64,000 bases of DNA from Apoda limacodes (Eukaryota; Arthropoda; Insecta; Lepidoptera; Limacodidae), in contig OX291547.1 in the NCBI GenBank assembly GCA_946406115.1, positions 8,747,001 through 8,811,000 on the forward strand. Reading direction: 5' to 3'. The notes below the pieces were generated by a model that made no database searches, was not told where the DNA came from, and saw only the letters and a list, made by a program, of their open reading frames with translations. The position numbers and the translations under genes were made by a program. This document shows positions 21,118-32,909 of the stretch, one piece after another. Positions within the stretch are counted from its first letter, which is position 1; each line of letters starts with the position of its first letter.

Positions 21118-22630
21118 CTGTAACAAAAATTGATTTTGGTCATTTTTACTAATCCATACTTAATAATAAGTATTTATATATATTTAAAAAAACTGACAGT
21201 TTGTTTTATTCTGACCACATTAATGGCCACATTCTAACCGGATATATATAAAAATCAAAGCCTTACTAAATTTTAATAAATGATTATAAAAAAAACCTCA
21301 CAAAAAGATAAAATTAAGCATTAAATAGGTAAAATTATTTCGTATGCAAGGCTGGAGAGTGCCTATATTGAATACCGACCAAGCGAAGGATTCTAAGGCA
21401 CGAAACCCAACAAAAATTCCAGCCGTGCGAAACAAAAAATTTTTTATCTAACTACAGCGAGAAAAATTTATACAAGATACAAGAAAAACAATAATTACTG
21501 TTTATTAAAATATGAATGGAACAAGGAAATTTTAAATAGATTAATTAAGTATTGATAACATAATAACAACATTATAAGTCTCTGAAATAGTTTAAGGCTG
21601 CGCCCTACGCGAATGTGCAGTTTTCTGCTCGTTTTTAAAAGCAATTTCACTGTCCTATTGCAAGTTTCAGACTTGAAAAAATTAATATGGCTTATTACAC
21701 TCTTTAAATAGTAATTAACTGTATTTGTTTTAAGATATAATATGTATAAACATCGCTTTAACAAAATAACGGCCGAACCTCTCGTTTTCCTATTTTTCAT
21801 TCATAAATCCTTATCAGCTAGTAGCGGGAACACAATTTATTCCATGATATGTTAAATATATATCAGTAATAGAAGTTTTGTATCTTACGTGATATGATTG
21901 TAATTAATAATTTTCCACTTTTTATGCTAAGCTGTTCGCTTATCTATAATATATTTTTGCCGTCGAGAAATGAACTCAATCTCACAACTTGAAGAGGCTA
22001 CCCATACTTACACACAGCATCAAACTCAAAATCTTTTCTTCTTTTTTGACGAATTATGTTGTAAGGCCCCAACTCTTGTTTTTGCTGCAACTAGCAATAA
22101 TACCACTAAAGATCTTACAGGTGATGACACCATTAATTCTTCTAAATCAATCAAGCTTGCTAAGTACCGTAGAAACCAGATAAAAAGTACATCGAAATCA
22201 ACAGATTTATAAAAAAAACTGAAAAAAATACCTAAATCCAAAAATATATAGTAACAATGTAAATTACTACAAAGAAAAATATGGTTCAAAGGAATTACGG
22301 ATAAAATAGGATCGCTTTTGAGTAAATTCTCCATTAAGACCGTGTATGTTCCGTTCTCCAAAATTGAACAGTAGGTAGGTGCGCACGCAAGGTAAGGTGT
22401 AGTTCTTATTTATGTACATTTAAAACACTGTTCTAACTATATTATTAATTATTTGTAATGTTTTGCGTAAATATGCATTGACGAAGGTACAATCTACTGA
22501 AAATCAATAAAATTACGACAAATTTCGGTCAGCTGTTATTTTATGGGTTGCCACAGGGAAAATACGGCCTCGACACACGTTTTAACTATTTTAAAAAAAA
22601 TTATAATCTATTAATTTTAATAAGATATAG
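21118..22630. other. Gene B intron; one unrecognised plus-strand ORF
   Basis: No micro-exon seen. A plus-strand ATG ORF of 80 codons at 21,970-22,212 (starts MNSISQLEEATHTYTQ, hydrophilic, lysine/serine/threonine-rich second half, FFFF near residue 29) has no family I recognise and no visible splice partners. It may be chance or a transposon remnant. Confidence 0.4.
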
Positions 22631-22635
22631 ATAAT

Positions 22636-23315
22636 TCACTGTGTGACAAATTTTTTTTTTTGTGCTCTAACATTTAATGAAACGGCTATTTTTTATCAAA
22701 ATAAACCTGCTGAACAGAAAAACTTAAATAGATTTTTTGTAACACGTATCATTTTAAAGTTATGATAAATTGATGTACTATAAATAAATAAAGACAGTAT
22801 CAAAATTGTATATCATATTTTTTATTTAAATTATTAATTTTACACAAAAAAAATGTTATATATATTGACAAGTGACAACGAATCAAAATAGCTGAGATTT
22901 AAGTGGTCAATATAAAAAATGAGCCAAATATTCCAAAAGAAAATGATGAAATATTAACTTTGCCTTAATTTTTCCTTAACTTTTCCGGATGATTTAAACA
23001 CTTGCGGTGGTTACTTTTCTTCATGACTTTCGAAAAAAATGTTATGATTACCCAAATAAACTGTTAGAATTATCTTAAGACCACTAAAACTTTTAATTTA
23101 TAGTCGTACAGACTTCAGTATTAAAGAAATCTGCAATTAACAACGTTTGATCTTTTGTTTTTTACGAGGGTACACGTAAATAGTATTGACACTATAACTT
23201 AGAAACGTGACGTGTTAGACAACCATATCAATTGACAATGTTTTCAACAATGGAATAAGGAATTCAAAACACGTAATCTCATTTATGTTAGAAAAATCGT
23301 GTCACACAGTGTAAT
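22636..23315 (+). mobile_element. Non-autonomous DNA transposon with CACTGTGTGACA TIRs
   Basis: Begins CACTGTGTGACAAATTTT and ends with the complement (TGTCACACAGTG). Both ends are flanked by 'taatt', a possible 5-bp target duplication. It is about 680 bp, non-coding, with inner TIR phrase 'ctaacat'. A full inverted copy is at 46,008-46,690. Superfamily not assigned; a 5-bp TSD with CACTG ends would be compatible with Transib-like elements, as inference only. Confidence 0.7.
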
Positions 23316-23578
23316 TCCTGCTACATTAAATTAAAGCAAATTTAAATTTGAGAGATGGAGGGATGATTTTTCTTACGCGCTCCCATCATCTACCTATGTG
23401 TGATAGGTCATGCATCAAAAGTCATGCATCAAAAGTTTTAAGTGACTTCTTTCAATATACCTTTATAAATTCTTCTTTTTAGGTAGAAATAATGTATGTT
23501 GAGAAGTTTTTTTCACATATCCATACATTTTTTTTATTATAAATAGTAGATAATAATAAAATAGTTAATAACAATTAT

Positions 23579-23664
23579 AGTGCAAGACACTTCACACCAT
23601 TTCAGCATGGCTACAGTAGTTTTAATTTTGGACCAATGGGTCAGAAATGTTTGTTGCACTATAT
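23579..23664. mobile_element. Short MITE, copy of 43,079-43,206
   Basis: Shares 'caccatttcag' with a following 'tagttttaattttgga', and the right terminus 'gtttgttgcactata', with the copy at 43,079-43,206. There both TIRs (GCAACAAACTTTTCTGAC and complement) are intact. Confidence 0.55.
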
Positions 23665-23712
23665 ATGCTTACCTAAAATTAATGTTTCCTCATTTTTATT
23701 TCTTTCCTACAG

Positions 23713-23750
23713 CAGCCGAGCAGCCTTCTAGCATTGTGGCACCAATTCAG
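23713..23750 (+). pseudogene. Inverted micro-exon relic on the plus strand (QPSSIVAPIQ)
   Basis: On the plus strand 'atttctttcctacag' precedes and 'gtaaaac' follows a 38-nt segment whose last 30 nt (23,721-23,750) encode QPSSIVAPIQ. These 30 nt match 26 of 30 positions of the minus-strand gene B exon at 30,076 (QPSSTMTPNQ). This is therefore a copy of a gene B micro-exon with its splice sites, lying on the opposite strand. As a 38-nt exon it would shift frame. It is either a relic or an exon of an antisense transcript. Confidence 0.5.
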
Positions 23751-23769
23751 GTAAAACATATAATCTTTA

Positions 23770-24145
23770 TAAATATTATAAATGCATAAGTAACTCTGTC
23801 GGTCTGTCTGTCTGTGTGTTACCTCTTCACACTTAAACCGCTGTACCGATTGATATGAAATTTGTCATCAAGATAGCTTGACTCCCGGGGAAGGACATAG
23901 GATACTTGAAAACGTCAAGTGTAAGTCAGTTTTTAATTGTAGCGTTTCCGTTAAAAGCTTACATAATCAAATTTGGGGTGGGTGGAACCGCGGGCAGAAG
24001 CGGGTCTACTTTATTTTATTATTAAGGATTATTTTTGGCATGGGGTTGAAAAAATAGGTTTTCTTTCGCTTCGCCCGGCCTAAATTTGGTTATCGGCGTA
24101 GGATTCTTACGGCAAATCATCAATTATAGATAGAAAACCCACTCA
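23770..24145. repeat. Lepidopteran interspersed repeat
   Basis: Contains 'ctctgtcggtctgtctgtct', 'ggtgggtggaaccgcgggc' and 'ccactcacacttgacgtttt'. Related, partly inverted copies are at 48,240-48,545 and 49,205-49,445. Confidence 0.6.
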
Positions 24146-24289
24146 CACTTGACGTTTTCTCTCTCTCCCTCAAGAATTATAAATAATTAATTACCAAAAA
24201 CTAATTAACTAATGGATTAATTAATGAATTAACCTCGCGATCTTGGTGCTTCATACAAACTTTGAACCCCTGTTTTACCCTTTTAGGGG

Positions 24290-24495
24290 GTGATTATTGA
24301 AAATTACTCGACAATAGATGTCAGGAAGAGTCATATTTTTCAGTTTATCATTGCCTGAAAACACAGATAAAATGACGTTTTCTAAAAATGAAACCTAGCT
24401 AGATCGATTTATCGCTCCCGAAACCCCCCGAATACTAACTGTCATGAAAATCGTTCGAGCCGTTTCCGAGATTCAGATTTTATATATACATATAA
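24290..24495. mobile_element. MITE fragment, family of 42,300-42,805
   Basis: Shares 'caatagatgtcaggaagagt' and 'gccgtttccgagattcagat' with 42,590-42,765 and with the right part of each 2.43-kb unit (for example 13,800-13,968). Confidence 0.7.
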
Positions 24496-24515
24496 TTAAA
24501 ATGATGGTTGCTTAC

Positions 24516-24548
24516 CAGATTGACGTGGTCTAAATTGATAAATGGCTT
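24516..24548 (-). CDS. Gene B micro-exon, 33 nt (KPFINLDHVNL)
   Basis: Acceptor 'gttttttttctag', donor 'gtaagcaac', eleven phase-0 codons KPFINLDHVNL. The acceptor flank (ctagaaa on the plus strand) is shared with 24,707 and 26,220, linking the three sites by duplication. Confidence 0.65.
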
Positions 24549-24703
24549 CTAGAAAAAAAACAAAAATACAAGTAAGTAGTTGATTAAAGTATCTAACAAT
24601 ATTATTTTAAATAGTTTCTTTTTGTTTTGTGTATATAAGTATTGGCATGCCAAAAGAAATTGAAGTAAGTATACAAATAATATTGTTTTCCAATTTTGTT
24701 TAC

Positions 24704-24706
24704 CTC
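24704..24706 (-). pseudogene. Collapsed micro-exon site: 3 nt between intact splice sites
   Basis: On the minus strand 'ttatttctag' is followed by GAG and then 'gtaaacaaa'. The flanks match those of the 26,187 exon (plus-strand 'ctagaaataa', then downstream 'aaattataagtta' and 'atagacatcttgaag' near 24,820 and 26,310). This looks like a duplicate in which the exon body was lost. A true 3-nt exon cannot be excluded. Confidence 0.35.
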
Positions 24707-25044
24707 CTAGAAATAACATAAAAATTATTAAACCAAATAATATAGTTCTTAAATAAATAAATTTGATTTATAAGTTATAGGACACCCATTTTTAACGTTA
24801 GAAGCAATTAATTCGCAATATAGACATCTTGAAGTTATTTAAAAAAAATACAGACTAATTGAAAACCTCCGCCTTTTTGTTGAAGTCGGTTAAAAATTGG
24901 TAAACACGCAAAAATCCTCTAATACATTTTGAAAGCATTATTCAATGACCACACATTCGGGTGTACGGAAAAAACTACGTAAACTTTTTTATTACAAGTC
25001 GGTACAGCAGTTCCAATAAGAGACATTCTTGCCAAGTAGATTAC

Positions 25045-25086
25045 CTGATTTGATGTTATAATGGTGGCATGGGGCACCGGGTTCTG
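25045..25086 (-). CDS. Gene B micro-exon, 42 nt (QNPVPHATIITSNQ)
   Basis: Acceptor 'cttttttacag', donor 'gtaatctac', fourteen phase-0 codons QNPVPHATIITSNQ. Its 3' flank ('aagtagattacctgattt' on the plus strand) is the same as at 30,076, and the two share the ending T(S/P)NQ, so they are duplicates of different length. Confidence 0.65.
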
Positions 25087-26186
25087 CTGTAAAAAAGAAA
25101 AAAAAGAAGTTCAAATACCTATATATTGTGCTGTTCTTATTTTGCCTTTAAAACTTAATTTTTTTGCATCAGAATTTATCAAGTTTTTTTTTTTTAATTC
25201 AAATTATTTTTTGAAAAAGTACCTACTGCTATGATTTTTTTTAATCAAAACGCACCAACTATATTGTATTATATTGAGGACTTCTGAGTTTCAGAACTAG
25301 TTTCGAAACAGGATATTTTTGTTTGAACTGGTTTCGAAAAAAGAAGTAATATTCTTATTTGGAAATAAGGTTTCGGTAGAAGAAATATTTTTCTTTTTTT
25401 GGAAACCAGTTTCAAAAATTATTTTAGTTTAAATAATTCTGTTTACTTAGTAGATTTTTATCTAGGGACTATTATAAACTAAAACCTGTGGATACCAAAA
25501 GATGAGTAAACATACTTGTATATTCTTCAAAATATCTTTTATTTAAATTAAGTATTTATAAAATTATACTATTGTAAATGAATTTTTTGAAATTTGAAAA
25601 AAAATCCTTAATGTTCTGTAAATAGAATACCTTATGTATAATGCCGTAACAAGACAAAGAAATATATTACGAAGGTTAAAAATTTTTTTGACGTGACAAC
25701 GTCTTATAAATTGGTTTGCCGGGTGACACTTCAAGAAACTGCGTTACGCTCCGCTCACGTTATGCGCTCACAATGAGAGCGAGTGAGAGGCACGCGGCAT
25801 GGTTAGCCCGCCTAAGAGCGAGAGAGACAGACATAAAAAGTGAAAGGCACAAGTTGTCACGTTACAATGTTAATAATATTACGATTAATAGCAATGGTTT
25901 TTTTTACAAATCAAATAAGAAAAAAATTTTGAAAACTTTAGAGATTCCAAAAAAATATGAAAATTATATAAACTGCTTATGTGGTAAAGTAACAAAATCT
26001 GTGTACCTCTCTACTATGTAATAACTTTGCAAATAGATTTAAAAATGTAGATAATATATGCCTTGAATTTAATAAGCAGATACAAGATGTAAAAATCTAT
26101 ATTAAGAACCCATCCCTAGTATTTATAAATTTGTTACGCTAGTTGTTCTACTAATTAAAAAGTTACATAAATTTATGGTTTCTTAC
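25087..26186. other. Gene B intron with MITE fragment
   Basis: 25,675-25,880 matches 42,330-42,480 ('ggtttgccgggtgacacttc', 'gcgagtgagaggcacgcg'). 25,500-25,590 matches 30,240-30,350, showing that the duplication of exons 25,045 and 30,076 included their introns. A long open frame at 25,716-26,021 is repeat-derived. Confidence 0.55.
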
Positions 26187-26219
26187 CTGTTCCGGAAACC
26201 GGGAGCTAATAGACGACTC
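26187..26219 (-). CDS. Gene B micro-exon, 33 nt (ESSISSRFPEQ)
   Basis: Acceptor 'attatttctag', donor 'gtaagaaac', eleven phase-0 codons ESSISSRFPEQ. Confidence 0.65.
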
Positions 26220-26319
26220 CTAGAAATAATAAAAAAAAACGCTCTAAAATTATAAGTTACAGGGGGAGAACACACATTTTTCATTTTAAGAAACCATTAA
26301 ATCGTTAAATAGACATCTT

Positions 26320-29300
26320 GAAGAACGAGTTATTCGAAAAATTTGTAAACATGCATTAGTGAGTGATACACAGTCTGAACTGGTGCAATCAACTGTACAA
26401 TATAAAACTACGGCCGACGTTGTGCGCACAAAAGTTGAATGGAAACAAGAAAAACCGTCAGACGAATGGATACAGGTTCAAAAGAAAAGGTACCGCAATC
26501 GCTTTATAGGGGAAGGCTAAACCAGAACAGGAGTTTAACTTTAAAGCAGCCGACGTCAAAATTCCGCTTTATATTTACAATGTAAATAACGAGACCTCAA
26601 CTACGGACACTGCGACTTATATCTATAGAAAAACGCTTGCCAATGTTACTCTGGAGAAGGTAAAAATGAAAAGAAACATATAGTTTATACAAAATGTTTG
26701 TGCCGAAACATAAGATACATATGTTTTTAAATGAAGATTTATGGCCTGAAGGAATTGCCTTTAGGCGGTTTATGGATTTTAATAGAAATCGGCGTACTGG
26801 TACTGATACTCGTAAGACCTCAGATGCATCGAGCGAAAATATAAACAAAAATGCAGGAAATGCCTAATAAGACATGCAAATTAGTCAGTTATAATTGTAA
26901 ATCTCTCAAGAGATCTTATGAATGTATAAAAACACTGACAAATTCAGTGGCAGTCATAGCGCTGCAAGAGACATGGTTTATGACTCATGACATACCATTA
27001 TTGGGGACTATCAATCAAGGTTTCGGCTACACAGGTAAATCAGCTGTTGACTTGTCTATAGAGTTGCACACGGAGGTGTGGCACTTTTATGGAATAAACG
27101 TGTTTTTGCCTGTGTAACGGTAATACCCTGTGAAAGTGTTCGTCTTACGGCGATAAAAATAAATATATTTGATAGGGCCATATTAATTTTCTCAGTGTAT
27201 ATGCCAACCGACTGTCTCGAAAATCTAATTGAATTTACTCAGTGTTTGAGTGAAATTTGTGCAATTGTCGAAACTTCTAACGGTGGGTCCGTTTACATAT
27301 AAGGGGACTTTAATGCTAATCCTACAAGTTTATTTGGTACCGAACTTAACAATTTTTGTACTGAGCAAAAATGGATCTGTGTTGATATACAATTACTAGG
27401 CACAACGTCTGGAACTTTCACGTTCATAAGTGATGCGCATGGTACCAGTAGCTGGCTTGACCATTGTATAGTAACTGAAGCTGCAAATGCAGTCAGTTCT
27501 GGACGTGAAGGTGCTCCATGACGTCAGGTGGTCAGATCATTTTCCACTAGAACTTACGTGCAACTTTAAAATCTTAAAGCCAGAGCTTGTTCCTAAGAAA
27601 ACATTGTGACAGTGCTAAGTGAGTCTGCCGTAACTAGTTATACTCTCAAGAATGCTAAGATAAAGACAGTAACAGGCTGGAACAAATATGTTCAGAAAGC
27701 TCATGGTGAGGCAAGGCTTCATTTAAGGAATTGGGTGCTTTTGGGAAAACCTCCTGGAGGAAATGCTTATAACCTAATGAACGAATCCAGGAAAAAATTT
27801 AAAGCCAAGCTAAGATGGTGCCAGAACAATTCCGAACAAATAAAAATGGATATTCTGACTTCCTTACACACCTCAAAGAAGTTTGGCAAATTCTGGAAGA
27901 ATTCTAATAAATTAAATCCGAAGCCGAGTCTCCCCGTGAGCGTTGAGGGAATCTGTGATCCGCAAGGTATTGCAAATATGTTTAAAAAACTTTTTGTAGC
28001 TGTAGATGTGGCTAGCGTGTCGCCGGTGGTCTCTGCTGAGAAAGTTGTTGCTCCCGGTACACATATCGTATTTACCACCAAAAAAGTGGCATCTATCATA
28101 AATAACATGAATAAAGGAAAATCGGCGGGGCACGATGGTCTCAGTATTGAGCACTTGCAGTACGCTGGACCACATCTCCCTAGAGTTCTAGCGATGCTGT
28201 TCTCTCTTTGTGTCGGCCATACGTACCTTCCTGACGAACTCATGAAGACTGTTGTTGTGCCGATAGTCAAAAATAAGACAGGAGACCCCTCTAACGGGTC
28301 CAATTACAGGCCTATATCTTTGGCAACAACAGTTGCAAAAGTGCTGGATAGTTTGCTTGATGAACATTTGACTCAGCATCTTGATCTTCATCAGGCACAG
28401 TTCTGGTTTCGACCCGGGCTACTACTGAAGCTGCCATACTTAGTCTCAAGCACACGGTCTAGTACTACACAAATAGAAAGACGCCTGTTTTTGCCTGTTT
28501 TTGGACCAGTCTAAGGCATTCGACTTGGTTTCTTATAAGATTCTATGGAAAAAACTTAGAGACATAGGCTTTCCGGTAGAATTACTGGCTGTTTTTGATT
28601 ATTGGTACCAAAATCAGGAAAACGTAGTGCGATGGACAAATTTTTCTGACCTTCCCAAAGCTTTTCAATCTGTACATAAATCAGCTGATTGAGGTGCTCA
28701 GCAGCGCAGGCGTTGGTTGTTCCGTTGACGGAACATGTGTAAATAATATTAGTTATGCTGATGACATGGTGCTGCTGAGCCCTTCAATCAGAGCCTTGAG
28801 GAGGCTTATATAGTATAGTAGTATATAGGATAATATATAATATTTGCGAAGTCTATGCGTCGTCACATGGACTTCGATACAATTGTAAAAAGAGTGAGCT
28901 GTTGGTTTTTAAATCTCGATATAGAAACTACACTAAGCTACCACAAGTAGTACTAAGTGGAACTCCCTTGCAAAGGGTCTCAAAGTTTAAATACCTGGGC
29001 CATTCACGGAAGATCTTAGTGACAATAATGATATAGAAAAAGAGCGGAGAGCGTTGGCTGCGAGGTGTAACATGTTGGCTCGCAGATTTGCACGATGCAC
29101 GATGCACTGAACAGGTGAAAATTACATTAAAGCTCACTGTCAGTCTCTCTAAACGAGCAGCCTGTGGGTCAACTATACACAAAAATCTTACAACGCTCTA
29201 CGCATACAATACAACAATGGTTTTCGTATGTTGTTGGGGCTGCCCCGCCACTGCAGCGCTTCAGGAATGTTCGCCAAGGCTCGTGTGGACGACTTCCACG

Positions 29301-29670
29301 CCGTCATTAGAAAAAAAGTAGCCTCCCTGATGCAACGCGTGCGGTGCAGCGCCAACAACATACTTAAGGTTATTGCTGACCAACCGGACTATCCCTGGCT
29401 CAAACACTGCATAACGATGCATTTGAAAATCAACAGTGCCTCAGTCGGGCAAAGACATGGGAAGTATTAATTCAAATTTAAAAAAAAAAGTAATATTAAA
29501 TTTTTTGTATTTATTTATATTTTTATTCAATTGTAATTTATTTGATTTGATTGTAAAATTTTCATAGAAATAAATAATTGTCTGTATACTAACATAGTTT
29601 TTAAGAAATACTAACACTCTGTATGGACTTCTAATGTCTGAGAATAAAGATTTATTTATTTATTCATATA
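26320..29670 (+). mobile_element. CR1-like LINE, degenerate but nearly full length
   Basis: Plus-strand order: ORF1 C-terminus in broken frames (KPSDEWIQVQKKRYRNRF; PLYIYNVNNETST; FVPKHKIHMFLNEDLWPEGI), an endonuclease domain at 26,851-27,500 (SYNCKSLKRS, ALQETWF, YMPTD, then a stop immediately before GDFNANP), and reverse transcriptase at 27,606-28,690 (KSAGHDGLSIEHLQYAG, NYRPISLATTVAKVLDSL, then frameshift and DQSKAFDLVSYKILW). Decayed remnants of the YADD box region (ISYADDMV at about 28,750) follow. The 3' end is 'tttatttatttattc' at 29,648-29,663. Frameshifts and stops make it inactive. It is antisense to gene B. Confidence 0.8.
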
Positions 29671-29675
29671 ATACC

Positions 29676-29905
29676 TCAAATGCATTCAAGACCTAAATTC
29701 ATCACACATGGAGCCATTATATATACCTTTTCATATAAATTTTAGCAAGGCATATTACAATTTTCTATAGTAATCTTAGAATTTGTAAACATTCATAAAA
29801 CCTCAAATGCATTTTTAAAGACCGAAGTCCATCACACACGGAGCCATAATATATATATATTAATTTAATTTATAGCAAGGCATATTACGATATATTGTCT
29901 ATAGT
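29676..29905. repeat. Two tandem copies of a segment of about 125 bp
   Basis: 'acctcaaatgcattcaagac' with 'cacacatggagccat' at 29,676-29,790 is repeated, diverged, as 'acctcaaatgcatttttaaa' with 'cacacacggagccat' at 29,802-29,905; both end in 'agcaaggcatatta'. Confidence 0.75.
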
Positions 29906-30075
29906 AAACTTTGAATAACCACACATTCATTCGGCTATAATTATATTTCAGTTTTGTTATGGATATATTTTGGCATATTAATATTTATTATAGCTACGTG
30001 TGTGACAGCCTTAATTCAATGACTTAAGACTTTAATTAACTAAATTAAAAAAATATTCTTGTCCAAGTAGATTAC

Positions 30076-30108
30076 CTGATTTGGTGTCATAGTGCTAGAA
30101 GGCTGCTG
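30076..30108 (-). CDS. Gene B micro-exon, 33 nt (QQPSSTMTPNQ)
   Basis: Acceptor 'ctatcttacag', donor 'gtaatctac', eleven phase-0 codons QQPSSTMTPNQ. Duplicate of 25,045 by its flank, and the source or sister of the inverted relic at 23,721. Confidence 0.68.
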
Positions 30109-30889
30109 CTGTAAGATAGAAAAAAAAAGATTAAGTATATAATTGATGTTAAAAAATATATATTTATGTTTAGTTAGTGGATTGCTATGTAGTGACTACA
30201 TATTTATAACTAAATCTTGTGGTTACCTTAGAAACTAGTAAACATACTCGTGCCCACAGACTAGTGTTGTACCTAACTCGTGCCTATATTCTACAAAATA
30301 TTTTCTGTAAAAGTAAGTAGGTATTTATAAAATTCTATTATTGTAATTTTTAGACGTGAAAAAATTGTCTTATATAGGATTGCCAGATACAGGGATTTAT
30401 TTCCGGGACAATTCGGGGTTACGAATTCGGTCTTTTGGAAAATATACGATAATAGATGATTATTTTTGTAAATCGCTTTACTTGTAATATTTTACAAACA
30501 TACTAAGAAATATATCTATGGTAAAAACTAACTTACCTACCTACATTACTAATACAACGCAGTATATTTTTAAAATATTAAAACTCAAAACTCCAATCAC
30601 AAATTGAGCACCGCATCTCGCTTTTGATTATTTATTAAATAAAACTTTTTGGCATGAAAACGACATGCTAATTATACACAAATATAATATAACACAAAAA
30701 TTGAGATCGCTTGCTCGCTCGAATGAGACGAGCGGGACCGAATGGTCGCTCAATAAATTAAAGTTTAGTAGAAAATCAACACCAGATTACAATAATATTA
30801 AATATAAAAATCACTTTTCAAATAAAAATTAAAAACCACTCTTTTGCTCATTGATTAAAATCAAATTATCTCGAACTAGTTTTTTAAAA

Positions 30890-31300
30890 ATGTTCACTGG
30901 ATTTTGCCATACTTATATCTTTTCTTTCTCCGCCAGGGCTTTGCAGAACAGACATTATTTCTGAGCAAGACGCCTCAAAATTGATGCGAGTCTACAGTTC
31001 AGACTTGATCAAATCCATGGACATTTCGTTTTACCTTTTCGTCCATACATTAACTCTCGCAAAAGGGGTTGCTTGTTGGAATTAGAAAGGACAAAATCAA
31101 CTACTTTCTTGAAATTTACAAAATCATTAGAATTGTTCGTTCTAAAGAAGTGGGCCCAGATTTTGTCATTTGGCAAATCTTTTGAAAGGACCTTAAAACA
31201 GTTTTTAGAGAATACAGGCAGTCAATGTAAATCGCAGCTTCAATTTTCAATATGGAAGTAAATTCAGATAGTCCATCTGACAACCCTACTCTTATAACAT
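30890..31300 (+). pseudogene. Unassigned coding relic, transposase-like
   Basis: The plus strand reads DIISEQDASKLMRVYSSDL, then SMDISFYLFVH in one frame, and continues in another frame into an open stretch of about 60 codons at 31,073-31,261. This shows past protein-coding sequence interrupted by frameshifts. It may derive from a hAT/zinc-finger-MYM-type transposase, but I cannot assign it with confidence. Confidence 0.35.
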
Positions 31301-31394
31301 TTTAATGCATTTTTAAATACCTATCTCACAATGTCCTATATAGAATAGAGTGCGCGTAAGCGAAACAAACAACTGAGTTGGTCTCACCCACAAG

Positions 31395-31796
31395 TTAAAA
31401 AAGTCGTTTAGCTATGTATCGTTCCTGTGCTCTGAGTTTCTTTAAAAAATATGAGAAATGAAAAGATTCGACGAAGAACCGAAGCCTCCGCATAGCCCAC
31501 TGAATAAGCAAGTAGCAGCGGCATTGTGACAATTGTGGCGAGGTAATTGTTTCTTTTTTGTGAGTTTTTAAGGCTGTGACTAGTATAGTATTATATAATC
31601 TGTGGCTCTGGGTTCTACCACTTCTATACCCTTGTTGAGCCCGTATTAAGATAATTTTAAAGGTAGTGCCTGCCGCATCTAATTGTAGCCGAGCGATATT
31701 GGGGGGACCATGGCCCCATGGCCAAAAAACGCACTTCATTTTAAAATTAACAGCTAGGAAAAATGCCAGTATATATAGCAATAAACGTGTTTTCAT
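31395..31796 (-). other. 133-codon ORF over a repeat, hydrophobic N-terminus
   Basis: Begins MKTRLLLYILAFFLAVNFK (signal-peptide-like), but the remainder (with GRTQSHRLYNTILVTAL) covers a familiar lepidopteran repeat ('ccactgaataagcaagtagc', 'ggctctgggttctaccactt' on the plus strand). The long ORF is therefore probably fortuitous. Only the first 19 residues could be of interest as a signal exon. Confidence 0.3.
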
Positions 31797-32180
31797 TTGA
31801 TAATTGTAGTGAATGCTTTGTACCTATGAAACTTAGACCTCAGAACGATAGATATTATTTTTTTCGAAAACGTACATTTTTTTTAAGTGGCATGTATGAG
31901 GTACAGAACCCTTAACCATCTACAATGCAACAAGCGTGCTATAATTATTTTTTCACTATTTTTGCAAATATATATTTTAATTTCCAATTCTCCACTATGC
32001 TGCTGTACCGTCACAGTTTCTACCCGCCTCGTTTCACTAACCGCTTTAATCCTGCGTAAGCCCATTGCCGCAACATTGCCTATAGCACAACAGTGCATCT
32101 ACATAAACCCACCACGAAAACCATCTTAGGGTTTTATCCCAAGTCGTAAATACCGCTGCGTTGATGATCCTATAGCTTAC

Positions 32181-32222
32181 CTTATTTTCTTTTTGATAGG
32201 GAGGTTGTGTACTTGCAGGTGT
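32181..32222 (-). CDS. Gene B micro-exon, 42 nt (TPASTQPPYQKENK)
   Basis: Acceptor 'ataatttgaatag', donor 'gtaagctat', fourteen phase-0 codons TPASTQPPYQKENK. Proline/threonine-rich and more hydrophilic than the repeat units downstream. Confidence 0.6.
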
Positions 32223-32394
32223 CTATTCAAATTATCTAAGTTCTATTTTTAATAAGGCAAGTAGATACGTAGGTATCAAAGTATAATTAAACGCAAAGTA
32301 CGAAAAATCACCTTAAACGTTTAAACTAGAATTAAGAAGAAATATAAAAAAATTACCTACACACCATTTACATAATTTGTATATATTTAGTATA

Positions 32395-32878
32395 GCTATT
32401 CTGGTTAAGACCTGAAATAGGAAATAGGCTACTTTTTTTTCCGAAAATTCAAAAGTTTCTGCAGTAATAACTATGACCGAGCTTAAACTGACTAAAGCTA
32501 CAGCTACAATTCAAATAAAAATCTGAAAAAATGGTTCGGCAGCAAGTACCGTACATGCAACTTCTCTTGAGAAAAATTCTTTTACAAAAAAAAAATTACG
32601 TCATATTGGGTCCGCAATTTTGAATTTTAAAAACTGATAAAAAATTCGAAATCAGCACCCTCGAAAACCCTTTACTACCCCTCGATACATGAAATTTATG
32701 TTGCGTGCATAAAAAATTTTTTTACGGATAAAAAACGAACCGCTGGACCGATTTATTTCAGACTCCTTTCAAATCTAAGTCATGACGTGGCGTATCGATT
32801 GATATGTCATCAGAGCGATTCGGTCCAGTAGTTATTGAGGAACCGAAAGCCAAAATATGCCTACATACATACATACGT

Positions 32879-32909
<31 letters not shown>

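Noticed and set aside
27767..28303. 178-codon minus-strand ORF
   Set aside because: Antisense shadow of the CR1-like reverse transcriptase.
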